A DNA stretch of 64,000 bases from an uncultured Flavobacteriaceae bacterium. Lineage in GTDB: Bacteria; Bacteroidota; Bacteroidia; Flavobacteriales; Flavobacteriaceae. The position numbers and the translations under genes are program-made. The stretch is taken from positions 1 through 64,000 of the forward strand of contig CALSLW010000004.1 in the NCBI GenBank assembly GCA_943787295.1. The letters run 5' to 3'. The notes under the pieces are model-generated. The model was not told the origin of the DNA. It made no database searches and was given only the letters and a program-made list of their open reading frames with translations. Below, piece by piece: positions 29,313 through 39,010 of the stretch; positions within the stretch are counted from its first letter, which is position 1, and each line of letters opens with the position of its first letter.

Positions 29313-30917
29313 ATGAAAAAATTACATATAACATTAATGACTTTAACCTTGGTACTCTTTAGTTCTTGCTACCAAGATGACTTTTTGAAAGACGAATTAT
29401 TGTCAAATAATTCCGTAGATTTCCTTTATTCAAGCTCGGATGGAATTGCCAATGCAGTGGTAGGTCTATACGCCCTAAATCGAGAGCCTTATCAAAGAGA
29501 TTGGTTTAATGGGGCTATCCCCTTGATACTTCAAGCAAAAAGTGATATATCTGCTGGTGTTGATGGAGAAATATCCTTGTTTAGCAATTGTTTCTGGGGC
29601 TGTGGTCTTGGAGGTGATTATGGTACAGAAGCTGCCTATGGATACTATTGGGCACATAATTATCGTATCATCGATATTACCAATAATATTATAATAGGTG
29701 GGGAATCATTAATCGAAGCGGGTGACACAAGTGATGAATTACTCATGAACTTAGCTGAAGCAAAAACATTTAGAGCACATGCCTACTTCACACTCTACCG
29801 AATGTTTAACAATATTTATATCAAAACAGAGCCTACCACTCCAGAGACAGCATTTGATCGACCCTCTGAAAAGTCTTCACAAGAAGACATATTTACATTG
29901 ATCCGTGCCGATTTAGGATATGCGAGTGACAACCTTTCTTATACGACTAACCAATTTGGACGTTGGACAAAAGGTGCGGTAGATCATTTACGAGCTAAAG
30001 TGGAGATGTGGGACAACAATTATTCTGAAGCAGCCTCTATTGTTGATGAAATAATTGATGAAGGACCCTATAGCTTGGTAGATGTCGCTGACGTATTTTC
30101 TGGAGAAATGACTCATTCAGAAACCTTATTTGCCATCAACTTTGAAAAAAACGCAATCGGTGGTGGAGCTTGGCATCAAATGAATTGGCAAACAGTCGCA
30201 CATTACTCAGCTGTACCTGGATTGAAACAGACTGTTGAGAATGGAGGTGCTGGTTTTGGTTTTATGACCTTAAACCCCTATGCCGTGGATTTAATCAACG
30301 AAAACCCTGAAGATCAGAGAAAAGAAAATTATTATATTTTTAACTATAACTACAACGATGAAACAACTCTCCCTGCAGGAAAAAGTATCGGTGATCCTTT
30401 AGACTTATACGATAACGTAGCAGCAGATGATGACTTTTTCATGTATTTCAAAAGACAAAGTCCGGGGGTTATTAAGTTCCTCGATAAATCGATTGATGCT
30501 ACAGATCGTATGCATTTTAAAAATGTGATGATTTATCGCCTAGCTGAAACTTACTTAATTGGTGCTGAAGCCCACTTAGAAGCAGGTAATCAGAATCAAG
30601 CATTACAATATTTGAATGCGGTGAGAACACGAGCAGGAATTCCTGCTGCTGCAACTGCTTCGATAGAAAACATCTTTGAAGAAAGAGCAAGAGAATTGGC
30701 TTTTGAAGGCCAACGCTGGTATAGTTTAAAAAGAAAGGGACTACTTTATGATTATTTGTTAGATCATATGAACGCTCCCTTACTTAACGAATATTATGCA
30801 AGAAACCACGTCAATCCAATCGAGGTATTAGAGCCACATATGGTTCATTTACCTATACCGCAAGGTGTTCTCGATTTACTTGGCGCCGGCTATCCTCAAA
30901 ATGAGGGTTATTACTAA
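29313..30917 (+). CDS. susD: SusD/RagB-family surface glycan-binding lipoprotein
   Basis: 534 residues with a lipobox (LVLFSSCYQDD; Cys near residue 19) and the TPR-like SusD fold: AEAKTFRAHAYFTLYRMFNN is the characteristic helix, and the C-terminal region has RLAETYLIGAEAHLEAGN, YLNAVRTRAGIPAAA and ERARELAFEGQRWYSLKRKG. It caps the SusC barrel on the cell surface and delivers glucan oligosaccharides. It is a little longer than average SusD, within family range. A surface lipoprotein gene follows 27 bases later. Confidence 0.95.
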   Translation: MKKLHITLMTLTLVLFSSCYQDDFLKDELLSNNSVDFLYSSSDGIANAVVGLYALNREPYQRDWFNGAIPLILQAKSDISAGVDGEISLFSNCFWGCGLGGDYGTEAAYGYYWAHNYRIIDITNNIIIGGESLIEAGDTSDELLMNLAEAKTFRAHAYFTLYRMFNNIYIKTEPTTPETAFDRPSEKSSQEDIFTLIRADLGYASDNLSYTTNQFGRWTKGAVDHLRAKVEMWDNNYSEAASIVDEIIDEGPYSLVDVADVFSGEMTHSETLFAINFEKNAIGGGAWHQMNWQTVAHYSAVPGLKQTVENGGAGFGFMTLNPYAVDLINENPEDQRKENYYIFNYNYNDETTLPAGKSIGDPLDLYDNVAADDDFFMYFKRQSPGVIKFLDKSIDATDRMHFKNVMIYRLAETYLIGAEAHLEAGNQNQALQYLNAVRTRAGIPAAATASIENIFEERARELAFEGQRWYSLKRKGLLYDYLLDHMNAPLLNEYYARNHVNPIEVLEPHMVHLPIPQGVLDLLGAGYPQNEGYY

Positions 30918-30944
30918 ACTGAATTATTAATTAAAATTTAAATT

Positions 30945-32969
30945 ATGAAGATTAACAATTATTTTATTCTCGCTATTATGGCATTGTTCGTTATCGTTTC
31001 CTGCGGTAAGGACGACCCTGTAGGGCCACAAATTGATTTAGAAGAACCAGATGATACAGATCCTGTATTTATTGCAGTAGACCCAGATATTAATGACGGG
31101 ATCATCACTTTTGAAGAAACAGGGCCAAGCTTTGATGTGGAAAATCTACAAGGAGAAACCAGAGAAGCTGGTAACTGGGGTAGATTTGGAGGATTAAACG
31201 ATCAAGATATTACAATTGAATACGTCGATAATCCGGCCGTTGATGATGTTAATGGCTCATCTCGTGTAGTTAAAGTTACTGAACCCGCTGGAATTGAAAG
31301 CTGGGCTGGTTTCTACTTTATGTTAGAAAACAACATTAGCTTTCCTGCTGGGCAAGAGGCGATTTCTCTGCACTTCTATTCACCTGCGGCAGGTCATAAC
31401 GTACTTCTTAAATTAGAAGATGGGTTGGCTAACGGATCGGATGGTAAAAAAAGCACTGGAGATCTATTTGCTGTCACAACAGGAACAGGATGGGAAACTA
31501 TAGTTTTCAATATTCCTGAAGTTGCAGGAGAACGAAGCGACATTTACAATACCATTACCATGATTTTAGGTTACGGAGTAAACAATTCTGTTGAAACTAG
31601 CTATCATATAGATAACTTTACATTTGCTGAACCAGTAGAGGTCGTAATTCCAGATGCACCAACAACTGAACCAGCTGCGCCAACCTACGATGCATCAGAA
31701 GTAATCTCAATCTTTAGTGATGCATATACTCCTTTGGATGGAATTAATTTTAACCCTAATTGGGGACAATCGACTGTAGTTTCTACAGAAACAATTGATA
31801 ATAATACTGTTTTAAAATATGATAATCTAAATTACCAGGGTACAGCATTAGCTTCTCCAACAGATTTCTCTGGGAAAGCAAGACTTCATATTGATTATTT
31901 TACAGGTAATGCTACCACCTTGAAATTTTTCTTAATCAGTCCTGATGGAGCTGATGAAGGGGATGCACCAGAAGAAATAGCCTATGATTTAGATGTAACA
32001 TCCGCTCCAGGAGAATGGAATAGTGTAGATATCGATCTTTCTCATTTTGCCACTGTGGTAGATCTTGAAAATGTAATCCAATTCAAAGTTGAAGGAAATG
32101 GAATTGTTTACTTTGATAATATCTACTTCTTTGGTGGTGGATCTGATGCAGGTACTGATTATAATGCCGCATTTACAGGAACTTTCGGTGGGGCTACAGT
32201 AGCAGATAATGTCTATAACTTCCCAACAGGTTCAGAAGCTTGGGCTGGATTTGCTAACGAAAATGCTGATATTTATCCTTTATCATTTGAACACGGAGGA
32301 AGAATTACATTCACTGGTTCAGCTGCTTCAACAAATGTGTTAGTAAACTTCAGATTTGAAAGATTACCACACCCTGATGTTGATCCTGCGTTTTCTACCT
32401 CAAATGTAACCGTAAGCGGTTCAGAAGCAGTAGAATATACTGTAGAGATCCCTCCACAAGACGCAGCAAATACTTACAGTTCTGCTTTGCTTTACTTAGT
32501 AACACAAGATGCGGCAGTTACGTTAACTAATATTGTAATTAGATCCTACGACGCACCTCCTTCTGGAACAAATTATAATGCTGCATTTACAGGAACTTTC
32601 GGTGGGGCTACAGTAGCAGATAATGTCTATAACTTCCCAACAGGTTCAGAAGCTTGGGCTGGATTTGCTAACGAAAATGCTGATATTTATCCTTTATCAT
32701 TTCCTAATGGAGGTAGAATTGCATTTAACGGTAGTACAGCAGGAACAGATGTATCAATTAACTTCAGGTTTGAAAGATTACCACACCCTGATGTTGATCC
32801 TGCATTCTCTACCTCAAATGTTACGGTTAGCGGCTCTGAAGTCACTCCATACACGGTAGAGATACCACCTCAAGATGCTGCAAACACATACAGCTCTGCA
32901 TTATTATATCTAGTAACTCAAGATGCGGATGTAACACTTACAGATATTGTAATTACTTCATTCGATTAA
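30945..32969 (+). CDS. Multidomain surface glycan-binding lipoprotein (SGBP)
   Basis: 674 residues. Lipobox FVIVSC with Cys near 20, then an acidic linker rich in Asp, Glu and Pro, as in surface-exposed Bacteroidota lipoproteins. Four beta-sandwich-like units follow: ~55-235 (WAGFYFMLENNISFPAG, ending YHIDNFTFAEP), ~250-400 (ARLHIDYFTGNATTLKFFLI, ending NGIVYFDNIYFFGG) and two near-identical 132-residue units at ~405-536 and ~543-674. The W-A-G-F and D-N-x-x-F patterns resemble carbohydrate-binding modules attached to laminarinases. No catalytic motif is seen. Position right after susD fits an SGBP that holds the polysaccharide for GH16. Confidence 0.85.
   Translation: MKINNYFILAIMALFVIVSCGKDDPVGPQIDLEEPDDTDPVFIAVDPDINDGIITFEETGPSFDVENLQGETREAGNWGRFGGLNDQDITIEYVDNPAVDDVNGSSRVVKVTEPAGIESWAGFYFMLENNISFPAGQEAISLHFYSPAAGHNVLLKLEDGLANGSDGKKSTGDLFAVTTGTGWETIVFNIPEVAGERSDIYNTITMILGYGVNNSVETSYHIDNFTFAEPVEVVIPDAPTTEPAAPTYDASEVISIFSDAYTPLDGINFNPNWGQSTVVSTETIDNNTVLKYDNLNYQGTALASPTDFSGKARLHIDYFTGNATTLKFFLISPDGADEGDAPEEIAYDLDVTSAPGEWNSVDIDLSHFATVVDLENVIQFKVEGNGIVYFDNIYFFGGGSDAGTDYNAAFTGTFGGATVADNVYNFPTGSEAWAGFANENADIYPLSFEHGGRITFTGSAASTNVLVNFRFERLPHPDVDPAFSTSNVTVSGSEAVEYTVEIPPQDAANTYSSALLYLVTQDAAVTLTNIVIRSYDAPPSGTNYNAAFTGTFGGATVADNVYNFPTGSEAWAGFANENADIYPLSFPNGGRIAFNGSTAGTDVSINFRFERLPHPDVDPAFSTSNVTVSGSEVTPYTVEIPPQDAANTYSSALLYLVTQDADVTLTDIVITSFD
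32157..32552 (+). repeat. SGBP internal repeat, copy A (396 bases)
   Basis: Encodes one 132-residue beta-sandwich-like unit starting DYNAAFTGTFGG. It pairs with copy B at an offset of 414 bases. The first 129 bases (32160-32288) match copy B with one silent difference; the middle is clearly divergent; identity rises again over the segment encoding LPHPDVDPAFSTSNVTVSGS. Confidence 0.95.
32571..32966 (+). repeat. SGBP internal repeat, copy B (396 bases)
   Basis: Second copy, starting NYNAAFTGTFGG and ending just before the stop. Same length as copy A without indels. Copies are joined by an 18-base linker coding for APPSGT. Confidence 0.95.
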
Positions 32970-32981
32970 ATCTAAAAAAAC

Positions 32982-33013
32982 AAAAGCTATCCCTTTAAAA
33001 AGGGATAGCTTTT
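32982..33013 (+). terminator. Strong hairpin between SGBP and GH16 genes
   Basis: AAAAGCTATCCCTTT and AAAGGGATAGCTTTT pair perfectly over 15 bases with a 2-base nominal loop, 12 bases after the SGBP stop. The T-run is short (TTTT, part of the stem), so partial termination or 3'-end protection of the susCD-SGBP message is likely, giving less enzyme than binding protein. Confidence 0.7.
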
Positions 33014-33017
33014 AATC

Positions 33018-34172
33018 ATAAAAAAAAGGACTATCAAAAAGATTTTATTACTTTTTTACCTATTGTTAATCGGTGGTCATATTGCTTGTTCAAATGAAAC
33101 CCAGGGTGACCTAACTATTGAAGTTGTTTTGGGAGATAACGGAAATATAACTGTTTCAGCTAATGCGGATGGTGCAGTAAGTTATCGCTACTCATTTGGG
33201 GAAAACGCAGTATTTGATACCACAGAAGAAACCTATATTTATAACTACGCTAATCGAGGTACCTACACAGTAGCTGTATGGGCATTTTTTGACTCAAACA
33301 GAGAAAACTATTCTTACCAATCGGTAGAAATAGAAATAACTAATGCTGATGGAACCAATATAAATGATTCTGGCGAAGGTTATATTGATACAACTGAAGA
33401 AGTAACCACCTATGCTGGATATAGCTTAGTGTGGAATGATGAATTTAATTATAATGGCGCTCCTAAAGAGTCAAAATGGCACTTACAATATATTCCTATT
33501 TTTAACGGAAGTTGGGCCAATGGAGAAGAACAACACTACACAACAAGGATAGATAACTCTTATGTCAGTGAAGGTACACTAAAAATAGTAGCCAAAAGAG
33601 AGAGTTACACCTATAGTGGAAGTAGAAAATCATTTACCTCTGCTCGATTAAATTCTAAATTTGACACGCAATACGGACGTATAGATGTTCGTGCAAAATT
33701 ACCCGCCTCAGGAGGTACTTGGCCTGCAATATGGACGTTAGGAACTAATATAAACGAAAGAGGAAACTATCATGGAGACACTGATGGAAATGTGGGTTGG
33801 CCTGCTTGTGGTGAAATTGATATTTTAGAACAAGGGAATAATAAAAACGAAGTCCTTGGTTATTTTCATTGGGCAGATACTCAAACAAATGAATATTTCA
33901 ACTATGGACAGACGCATTCAATTTCTGATTTAGGACTTAGTAGTCTAAGTGAAAATTTCCATGTTTATTCACTTATATGGACAAGAGCGTCTATGACAAT
34001 ATTAATTGACAATGTGTTTATCGTAAAATTGAATAATACGGATAATGTACCATATGATAATCCACATTATTTAATCTTAAATGTTGCTTTGGGTGGAAAT
34101 TTAGGAGGAAATATTCCCGCGTCTTTTGATGAAGATAGGATGGAAATCGACTACGTTCGTTTCTACAATTAA
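33018..34172 (+). CDS. GH16 laminarinase, lipoprotein with PKD-like domain; apparent ATA start
   Basis: Endo-beta-1,3-glucanase probably anchored on the cell surface. From 33018 the frame codes for a lipoprotein signal peptide (KKRTIKKILLLFYLLLIGG then HIAC, the lipidated Cys), but the first codon is ATA; the first standard start, TTG at 33063, would cut off most of the signal. A PKD-like domain (residues ~40-110, with SYRYSFGENAVFDTTEET) precedes GH16, whose catalytic motif is GEIDILE (Glu266, Asp268, Glu271 counted from 33018). Substrate-site blocks WPAIWTLGTN and LNVALGGNLGG are present. An in-frame TAG at 33006 limits upstream extension. The family and neighbours indicate laminarin. Confidence 0.88.
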   Translation: MKKRTIKKILLLFYLLLIGGHIACSNETQGDLTIEVVLGDNGNITVSANADGAVSYRYSFGENAVFDTTEETYIYNYANRGTYTVAVWAFFDSNRENYSYQSVEIEITNADGTNINDSGEGYIDTTEEVTTYAGYSLVWNDEFNYNGAPKESKWHLQYIPIFNGSWANGEEQHYTTRIDNSYVSEGTLKIVAKRESYTYSGSRKSFTSARLNSKFDTQYGRIDVRAKLPASGGTWPAIWTLGTNINERGNYHGDTDGNVGWPACGEIDILEQGNNKNEVLGYFHWADTQTNEYFNYGQTHSISDLGLSSLSENFHVYSLIWTRASMTILIDNVFIVKLNNTDNVPYDNPHYLILNVALGGNLGGNIPASFDEDRMEIDYVRFYN

Positions 34173-34239
34173 TCTTAAATTATTGATAAATTATAGGATT
34201 TTATCCAGCTTTTAAAACTGAATAAATTGATTAAACTTA

Positions 34240-34256
34240 TTAGGCTATTTGCCTAA
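34240..34256 (+). promoter_or_regulatory. Hairpin immediately before the phosphorylase start codon
   Basis: TTAGGC, loop TATTT, GCCTAA; the stem ends 2 bases before the ATG at 34259. It covers the place of a ribosome binding site and could modulate translation of the only clearly cytosolic glycan enzyme in the operon, or be an operator for an internal promoter. Functional role unproven. Confidence 0.4.
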
Positions 34257-34258
34257 AT

Positions 34259-37200
34259 ATGCACATGAATTATACTATTTACCTAGGGAATGGGACAGTA
34301 AATCCTCCCTCAAATGATGTAGAATTAGAAGAGGTAAAAATTAATAACGAAGCTTTTTATAAGATTAGCAACGTCAACGCTATGCCAGCATTCTTTATGA
34401 GTGTGGTAAGTAATTCAAACCACTGGATGTTTATCTCTAGTAATGGAGGATTGACAGCAGGAAGAAAGAATAGCGATATTGCCCTTTTTCCCTATTATAC
34501 AGATGATAAAATCGTTGAATCCACAGATCACACAGGGAGCAAAACAATACTATTAGTCACTAAAGAGGGCAAAACCTTTTTATGGGAACCCTTCTCTAAT
34601 GCCCAAAACAACCTTTATGCTGTTGAACGCAATCTTTATAAAAATGCCTATGGAAACAAAGTCATTTTTGAAGAAGTCAATCGCGATCTAGAAATTACAT
34701 TTTCTTATGAATGGAATTCAAGTAATCGTTTTGGCTTTGTACGTAAAGCAAAGTTAAGCAACGACAGCGATCAAAACATCAAAGTCGATCTTATCGATGG
34801 ATTACAGAATATCCTTCCTTATGGCACAGGAGAAGACTTGCAAAAGCAAAGCTCTAACCTTGTTGATGCCTATAAAAAGACTGAACTGAATTCTCAAACT
34901 GGCGTTGGGATTTATTCGCTAAGTGCTATTATCGTGGATCGTGCAGAACCCAGTGAGGCATTAAAAGCAAATGTAGTTTGGTCCACAGGTCTAAAAGGAG
35001 CTAAAAAATTACTTTCTTCAACTCAGCTAGATCAATTTAGAAAAGGACAAGCCGTAGTAGAAGAAACAGATATTCGCGCAAAAAGAGGCGCCTATCTCCT
35101 TTCAAAACAAATTGAATTAGCAGCTGGCGAAACCGAAAAGTGGACAATAATCGCTGAAGTTAATAAAAGTATCACCGCCCTAATCGCCCTAGAAGAAAAC
35201 ATAATGGATCCCGCCATTAATGCACATATAGATCAAGATATTGAAGCAGGAACACAAGAGTTATTAAAATTAGTTGGCGCTGCAGATGGGATTCAATTAA
35301 CACAAGATAAAAGAGGAAACGACCGTCACTTTGCCAATAGCATGTTTAACATCATGCGTGGGGGTATTTTTGACGATAATTATACCATTGAAAAAAAGGA
35401 CTTCATTCCCTATATCAAAAAAGCAAATCTCAAGGTTTTTCAAACCAAAGAAAACGAATTAGGCGCTTTAAAAGAAACCTTTACAATTGAAAGCCTAATT
35501 GAGCTAGCTAGCAAGGACAACAATGCAGACTTTAGCCGTTTGTGCTATGAGTATCTACCGTTAAAATTTAGTCGTCGTCATGGGGATCCTAGTCGCCCAT
35601 GGAATAAGTTTTCCATCAATACTAAAGACGAAATCACCGGAGATAAGATTCTCGACTATCAAGGAAACTGGCGTGATATCTTCCAGAATTGGGAAGCGCT
35701 AGCACATTCCTATCCACAGTTTATTCAAGGGATGATTCATAAATTCCTAAACGCAACTACCTTTGATGGCTATAATCCATATCGCGTTACTAAAGATGGC
35801 TTTGACTGGGAAACCATAGAACCAAATAATCCATGGGCGTATATCGGTTATTGGGGGGATCACCAGATCATCTACCTCCTCAAGTTTTTAGAATTTATTG
35901 AAAACCACTACCCAGGAAAATTAAACGACTTCTACACAAAAGAGTGTTTTGTCTATGCCAATGTTCCCTATAGAATCAAACCCTATAGTGCTATTGTCAA
36001 AGACCCAAAAAACACCATTCTATACGACCACAATGGCGAAGAAAAAATTGAACAACAACGCAAAGAACTAGGAGCAGATGGTGCGCTGTTAAGCACTCCA
36101 GATCAAAACGTTTATAAGGTCACTTTTATCGAAAAAATACTCGCCACCTTAATGGCAAAGCTATCAAACTTTGTCCCTGAAGCTGGAATCTGGATGAACA
36201 CACAACGACCAGAATGGAATGACGCAAATAATGCCTTAGTAGGAAATGGCGTTTCCATGGTAACCCTCTATTATTTAAGAAGGTTTTTGGCCTTCTTTAA
36301 AGAGAACCTTAACGGGGCTAGCGAAGATGCTTTTGCTATTTCAAGCGAAATGGACGTCTTTTTTACAGCACTGCATAAAGCCTTTAACGATCATCTAGCA
36401 CTTGTTGATTCAACGTTCTCTAATCAAGAGCGAAAGTCGCTAATGGATGCCTTAGGAACTGCAGCAAGTAACTATAGAGAACAGATTTATAACAATGGTT
36501 TCTCTGGAGAAAAGAAAAACTTAACAAAAGAAGACTTAGCTAGTTTTATCGAAACTGCTCTGCGCTTTTTAGAAGATGCCATTCGCAAAAACAAAAAAGA
36601 AGACGGACTCTATCACGCCTACAATCTAATTGCTATCGATAACGATCAAGAAGTAAGTGTTGATTATCTCGCTGAAATGCTCGAAGGTCAAGTCGCCGTA
36701 CTTAGTTCAGGATATCTTGACGCACAAGAAAGTTTAAACGTGCTCAATGCCTTGAGAAATAGCAAACTCTATCGTGAAGATCAAAAAAGCTATATCCTTT
36801 ATCCTAATAAAACCTTACCCCTTTTTGTGAATAGAAACACGATTCCTACTGTCGCTGTATCAAAATCAAAACTATTACAACAACTTCTTAAGGACGTGAA
36901 TCATCAAATTTTATCCCAAGACATTAAAGGGGACTTCCACTTCAACGGAAGCTTTAAAAATGCTGATGACTTAAAACAAGCTTTAGCGAATTTATCGTCA
37001 ACCTATACTGCTTTAGTCAATACAGAAAGTGACTTAATCTTATCCATCTTTGAAGAAGTCTTTAATCACAAAGCCTTTACAGGTCGATCGGGGACTTTCT
37101 ACGGCTATGAAGGTTTAGGTTCGATTTACTGGCACATGGTGTCAAAATTAGCACTGGCCGGTTTTGAAGTAGTTAATCAAGCAATTGTTGAAGGAGAAGA

Positions 37201-37717
37201 TCAAGCGATCATTGCACAATTGCGCAAACATTATTACGAGATTGTAGCTGGGATTGGCGCACATAAATCTCCGGAAGATTACGGAGCCTTCCCTAGTGAT
37301 CCCTATTCACACACCCCAGGAGGAAAAGGCGCACAGCAACCCGGTATGACGGGCCAAGTGAAAGAAGATATACTAAGTCGTTTTGGCGAATTAGGGGTAC
37401 GAATCCAGAAAGGTGAGATTCATTTTGATCCCACTTTATTAAATGAAAACGAATTCCTAAACGAAGCTAAAACCTTCTCTTATTACAATCTTATTGGAGA
37501 GAAAAAAGAGCTTGAATTATCAAAAGATAGTTTGGCCTTTACTTATTGCCAAGTGCCTGTTGTTTATAAAAAAACACCTGAAAGTAAAATCACTATCTCT
37601 TTCACAGGTGGGCAACAAAAAACCCTAGGAGGTCAAGGCTTAGACAAAGAAACAACAACGCAACTCTTTGCGAGAAATAATACCATCGAAAAGATTGAAG
37701 TAGAACTTGAAGTTTAG
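34259..37717 (+). CDS. Beta-1,3-glucan phosphorylase, GH149-like
   Basis: 1,152 residues without a signal peptide, so cytoplasmic. Size and motifs fit the GH94-related phosphorylases, best GH149, known from laminarin loci and active on beta-1,3-glucan oligosaccharides with phosphate to give glucose-1-phosphate. Visible blocks: FISSNGGLTAGRKNSDIALF (N-terminal beta-sandwich), FNIMRGGIFDDNY, YQGNWRDIFQNWEAL (catalytic-domain region with the R-D pair), WAYIGYWGDHQIIYLLKFLE, and the phosphate-site-like C-terminal stretch HTPGGKGAQQPGMTGQVKED. GH161 or a divergent GH94 are alternatives. GH17 begins directly after its stop. Confidence 0.82.
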   Translation: MHMNYTIYLGNGTVNPPSNDVELEEVKINNEAFYKISNVNAMPAFFMSVVSNSNHWMFISSNGGLTAGRKNSDIALFPYYTDDKIVESTDHTGSKTILLVTKEGKTFLWEPFSNAQNNLYAVERNLYKNAYGNKVIFEEVNRDLEITFSYEWNSSNRFGFVRKAKLSNDSDQNIKVDLIDGLQNILPYGTGEDLQKQSSNLVDAYKKTELNSQTGVGIYSLSAIIVDRAEPSEALKANVVWSTGLKGAKKLLSSTQLDQFRKGQAVVEETDIRAKRGAYLLSKQIELAAGETEKWTIIAEVNKSITALIALEENIMDPAINAHIDQDIEAGTQELLKLVGAADGIQLTQDKRGNDRHFANSMFNIMRGGIFDDNYTIEKKDFIPYIKKANLKVFQTKENELGALKETFTIESLIELASKDNNADFSRLCYEYLPLKFSRRHGDPSRPWNKFSINTKDEITGDKILDYQGNWRDIFQNWEALAHSYPQFIQGMIHKFLNATTFDGYNPYRVTKDGFDWETIEPNNPWAYIGYWGDHQIIYLLKFLEFIENHYPGKLNDFYTKECFVYANVPYRIKPYSAIVKDPKNTILYDHNGEEKIEQQRKELGADGALLSTPDQNVYKVTFIEKILATLMAKLSNFVPEAGIWMNTQRPEWNDANNALVGNGVSMVTLYYLRRFLAFFKENLNGASEDAFAISSEMDVFFTALHKAFNDHLALVDSTFSNQERKSLMDALGTAASNYREQIYNNGFSGEKKNLTKEDLASFIETALRFLEDAIRKNKKEDGLYHAYNLIAIDNDQEVSVDYLAEMLEGQVAVLSSGYLDAQESLNVLNALRNSKLYREDQKSYILYPNKTLPLFVNRNTIPTVAVSKSKLLQQLLKDVNHQILSQDIKGDFHFNGSFKNADDLKQALANLSSTYTALVNTESDLILSIFEEVFNHKAFTGRSGTFYGYEGLGSIYWHMVSKLALAGFEVVNQAIVEGEDQAIIAQLRKHYYEIVAGIGAHKSPEDYGAFPSDPYSHTPGGKGAQQPGMTGQVKEDILSRFGELGVRIQKGEIHFDPTLLNENEFLNEAKTFSYYNLIGEKKELELSKDSLAFTYCQVPVVYKKTPESKITISFTGGQQKTLGGQGLDKETTTQLFARNNTIEKIEVELEV

Positions 37718-39010
37718 ATGAAACAGTTGGATTATTCTTTTTTAGGCATTCGCCAAAGCATTTACAGCATGCTTATATGCTTTATTTGTTTCGCTTTTTT
37801 AAGCTGCGATTACCCTCAAAAAAGTCCGAAAGAAAAAGCAGCCATAAACGCTGAAAGTATTTTGGGGAATCCATCCTACCCTGCTATCTCATATGGGGGA
37901 TATCGCGGAACATCCCGCGACATACAACCCACGCTAGTCCAACTTCAAAATGATATAAAAATTTTACATGCCATGGGGATTAGGGTATTGCGTACTTATG
38001 ATTTACAATTCGATCACTCCCCTAACCTATTAAAGGCTATCGATGCTTTGCAAAAAGAAGATCCTTCTTTTGAAATGTATGTAATCTTAGGTTCATGGAT
38101 AGATTGTAAAGGCGCATGGACAGATCAAAGGGATCACAGTGTTGGAGCAATAGAAAACAATACGCTTGAGATGGAGAAAGCAGTTCGCTTAGCTAATCAA
38201 TATCCGCACATTGTTAAAGTTATTGCAGTCGGCAATGAAGCCATGGTGCATTGGCAAGAAGCCTATTATGTTAAACCAGATGTCATTTTAAAATGGGTCA
38301 ATCATTTACAAGGCTTAAAGAAAAAAGGAAAATTACCCACTGATCTATGGATTACAAGCTCAGATAATTTTGCCTCTTGGGGAGGTGGAGACGACAGCTA
38401 TCATCTTGATGCGCTTACCCAATTAATCAAAGCAGTAGACTATCTGTCCATCCACACCTATCCATTCCACGACACCCACTACAATGAAGACTTTTGGGTA
38501 ACTAAAAACAATGAGAACGCCTCAAAAGAGGAAAGCATTGAGGCGGCTATGATAAGAGCGGTTGCCTATGCTATAGGACAATACAATGCGGTCAAAAATC
38601 ACTTAGCGACTTTAGGGGTAGACAAACCCATCCATATAGGAGAAAGCGGTTGGTCAACTGCTTCAGAAGGCTTTTATGGAGACAATGGCTCTCATGCTGC
38701 AGACGAATATAAACAAGCGCTATACTATCAAAAAATTCAAGAATGGTCAAAACAGAACAACATTACAACTGTTTACTTTTCGGCCTTTGATGAACAATGG
38801 AAAGACCCTAATGGACCCTTAGCGTCAGAAAACAACTTTGGCCTATTTACCATTGACGGAAAGGCAAAATACGCCCTGTGGCCATTGGTAGACAAAGGAG
38901 TTTTTAAAGGTTTAAGCCGTGAAGAAAACGGACCCCAGATTAACAAAACATTTGAAGGGAATCTTCAAAAGGTTTTAGCAAAAAGTAAAGCCCCTAAAAC
39001 AAAAGCATGA
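37718..39010 (+). CDS. GH17 beta-1,3-glucanase/exo-glucosidase lipoprotein
   Basis: 430 residues with a lipobox (CFAFLSC, Cys near 30). The GH17 (beta/alpha)8 barrel shows the substrate block AISYGGYRG, strand RVLRTYD, the acid/base Glu174 in VGNEAM and the nucleophile Glu309 in HIGESGWST. Bacterial GH17 enzymes of laminarin loci release glucose or short beta-1,3 oligosaccharides. Its start abuts the phosphorylase stop and its stop overlaps the next gene (ATGA), so translation is coupled. Location: outer membrane, probably periplasmic face. Confidence 0.9.
   Translation: MKQLDYSFLGIRQSIYSMLICFICFAFLSCDYPQKSPKEKAAINAESILGNPSYPAISYGGYRGTSRDIQPTLVQLQNDIKILHAMGIRVLRTYDLQFDHSPNLLKAIDALQKEDPSFEMYVILGSWIDCKGAWTDQRDHSVGAIENNTLEMEKAVRLANQYPHIVKVIAVGNEAMVHWQEAYYVKPDVILKWVNHLQGLKKKGKLPTDLWITSSDNFASWGGGDDSYHLDALTQLIKAVDYLSIHTYPFHDTHYNEDFWVTKNNENASKEESIEAAMIRAVAYAIGQYNAVKNHLATLGVDKPIHIGESGWSTASEGFYGDNGSHAADEYKQALYYQKIQEWSKQNNITTVYFSAFDEQWKDPNGPLASENNFGLFTIDGKAKYALWPLVDKGVFKGLSREENGPQINKTFEGNLQKVLAKSKAPKTKA

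Noticed and set aside
33063..34172. TTG at 33063 as the start of the GH16 gene
   Set aside because: It would leave only nine residues before the lipidated cysteine, too short for a signal peptide, whereas the codons upstream encode a good one.
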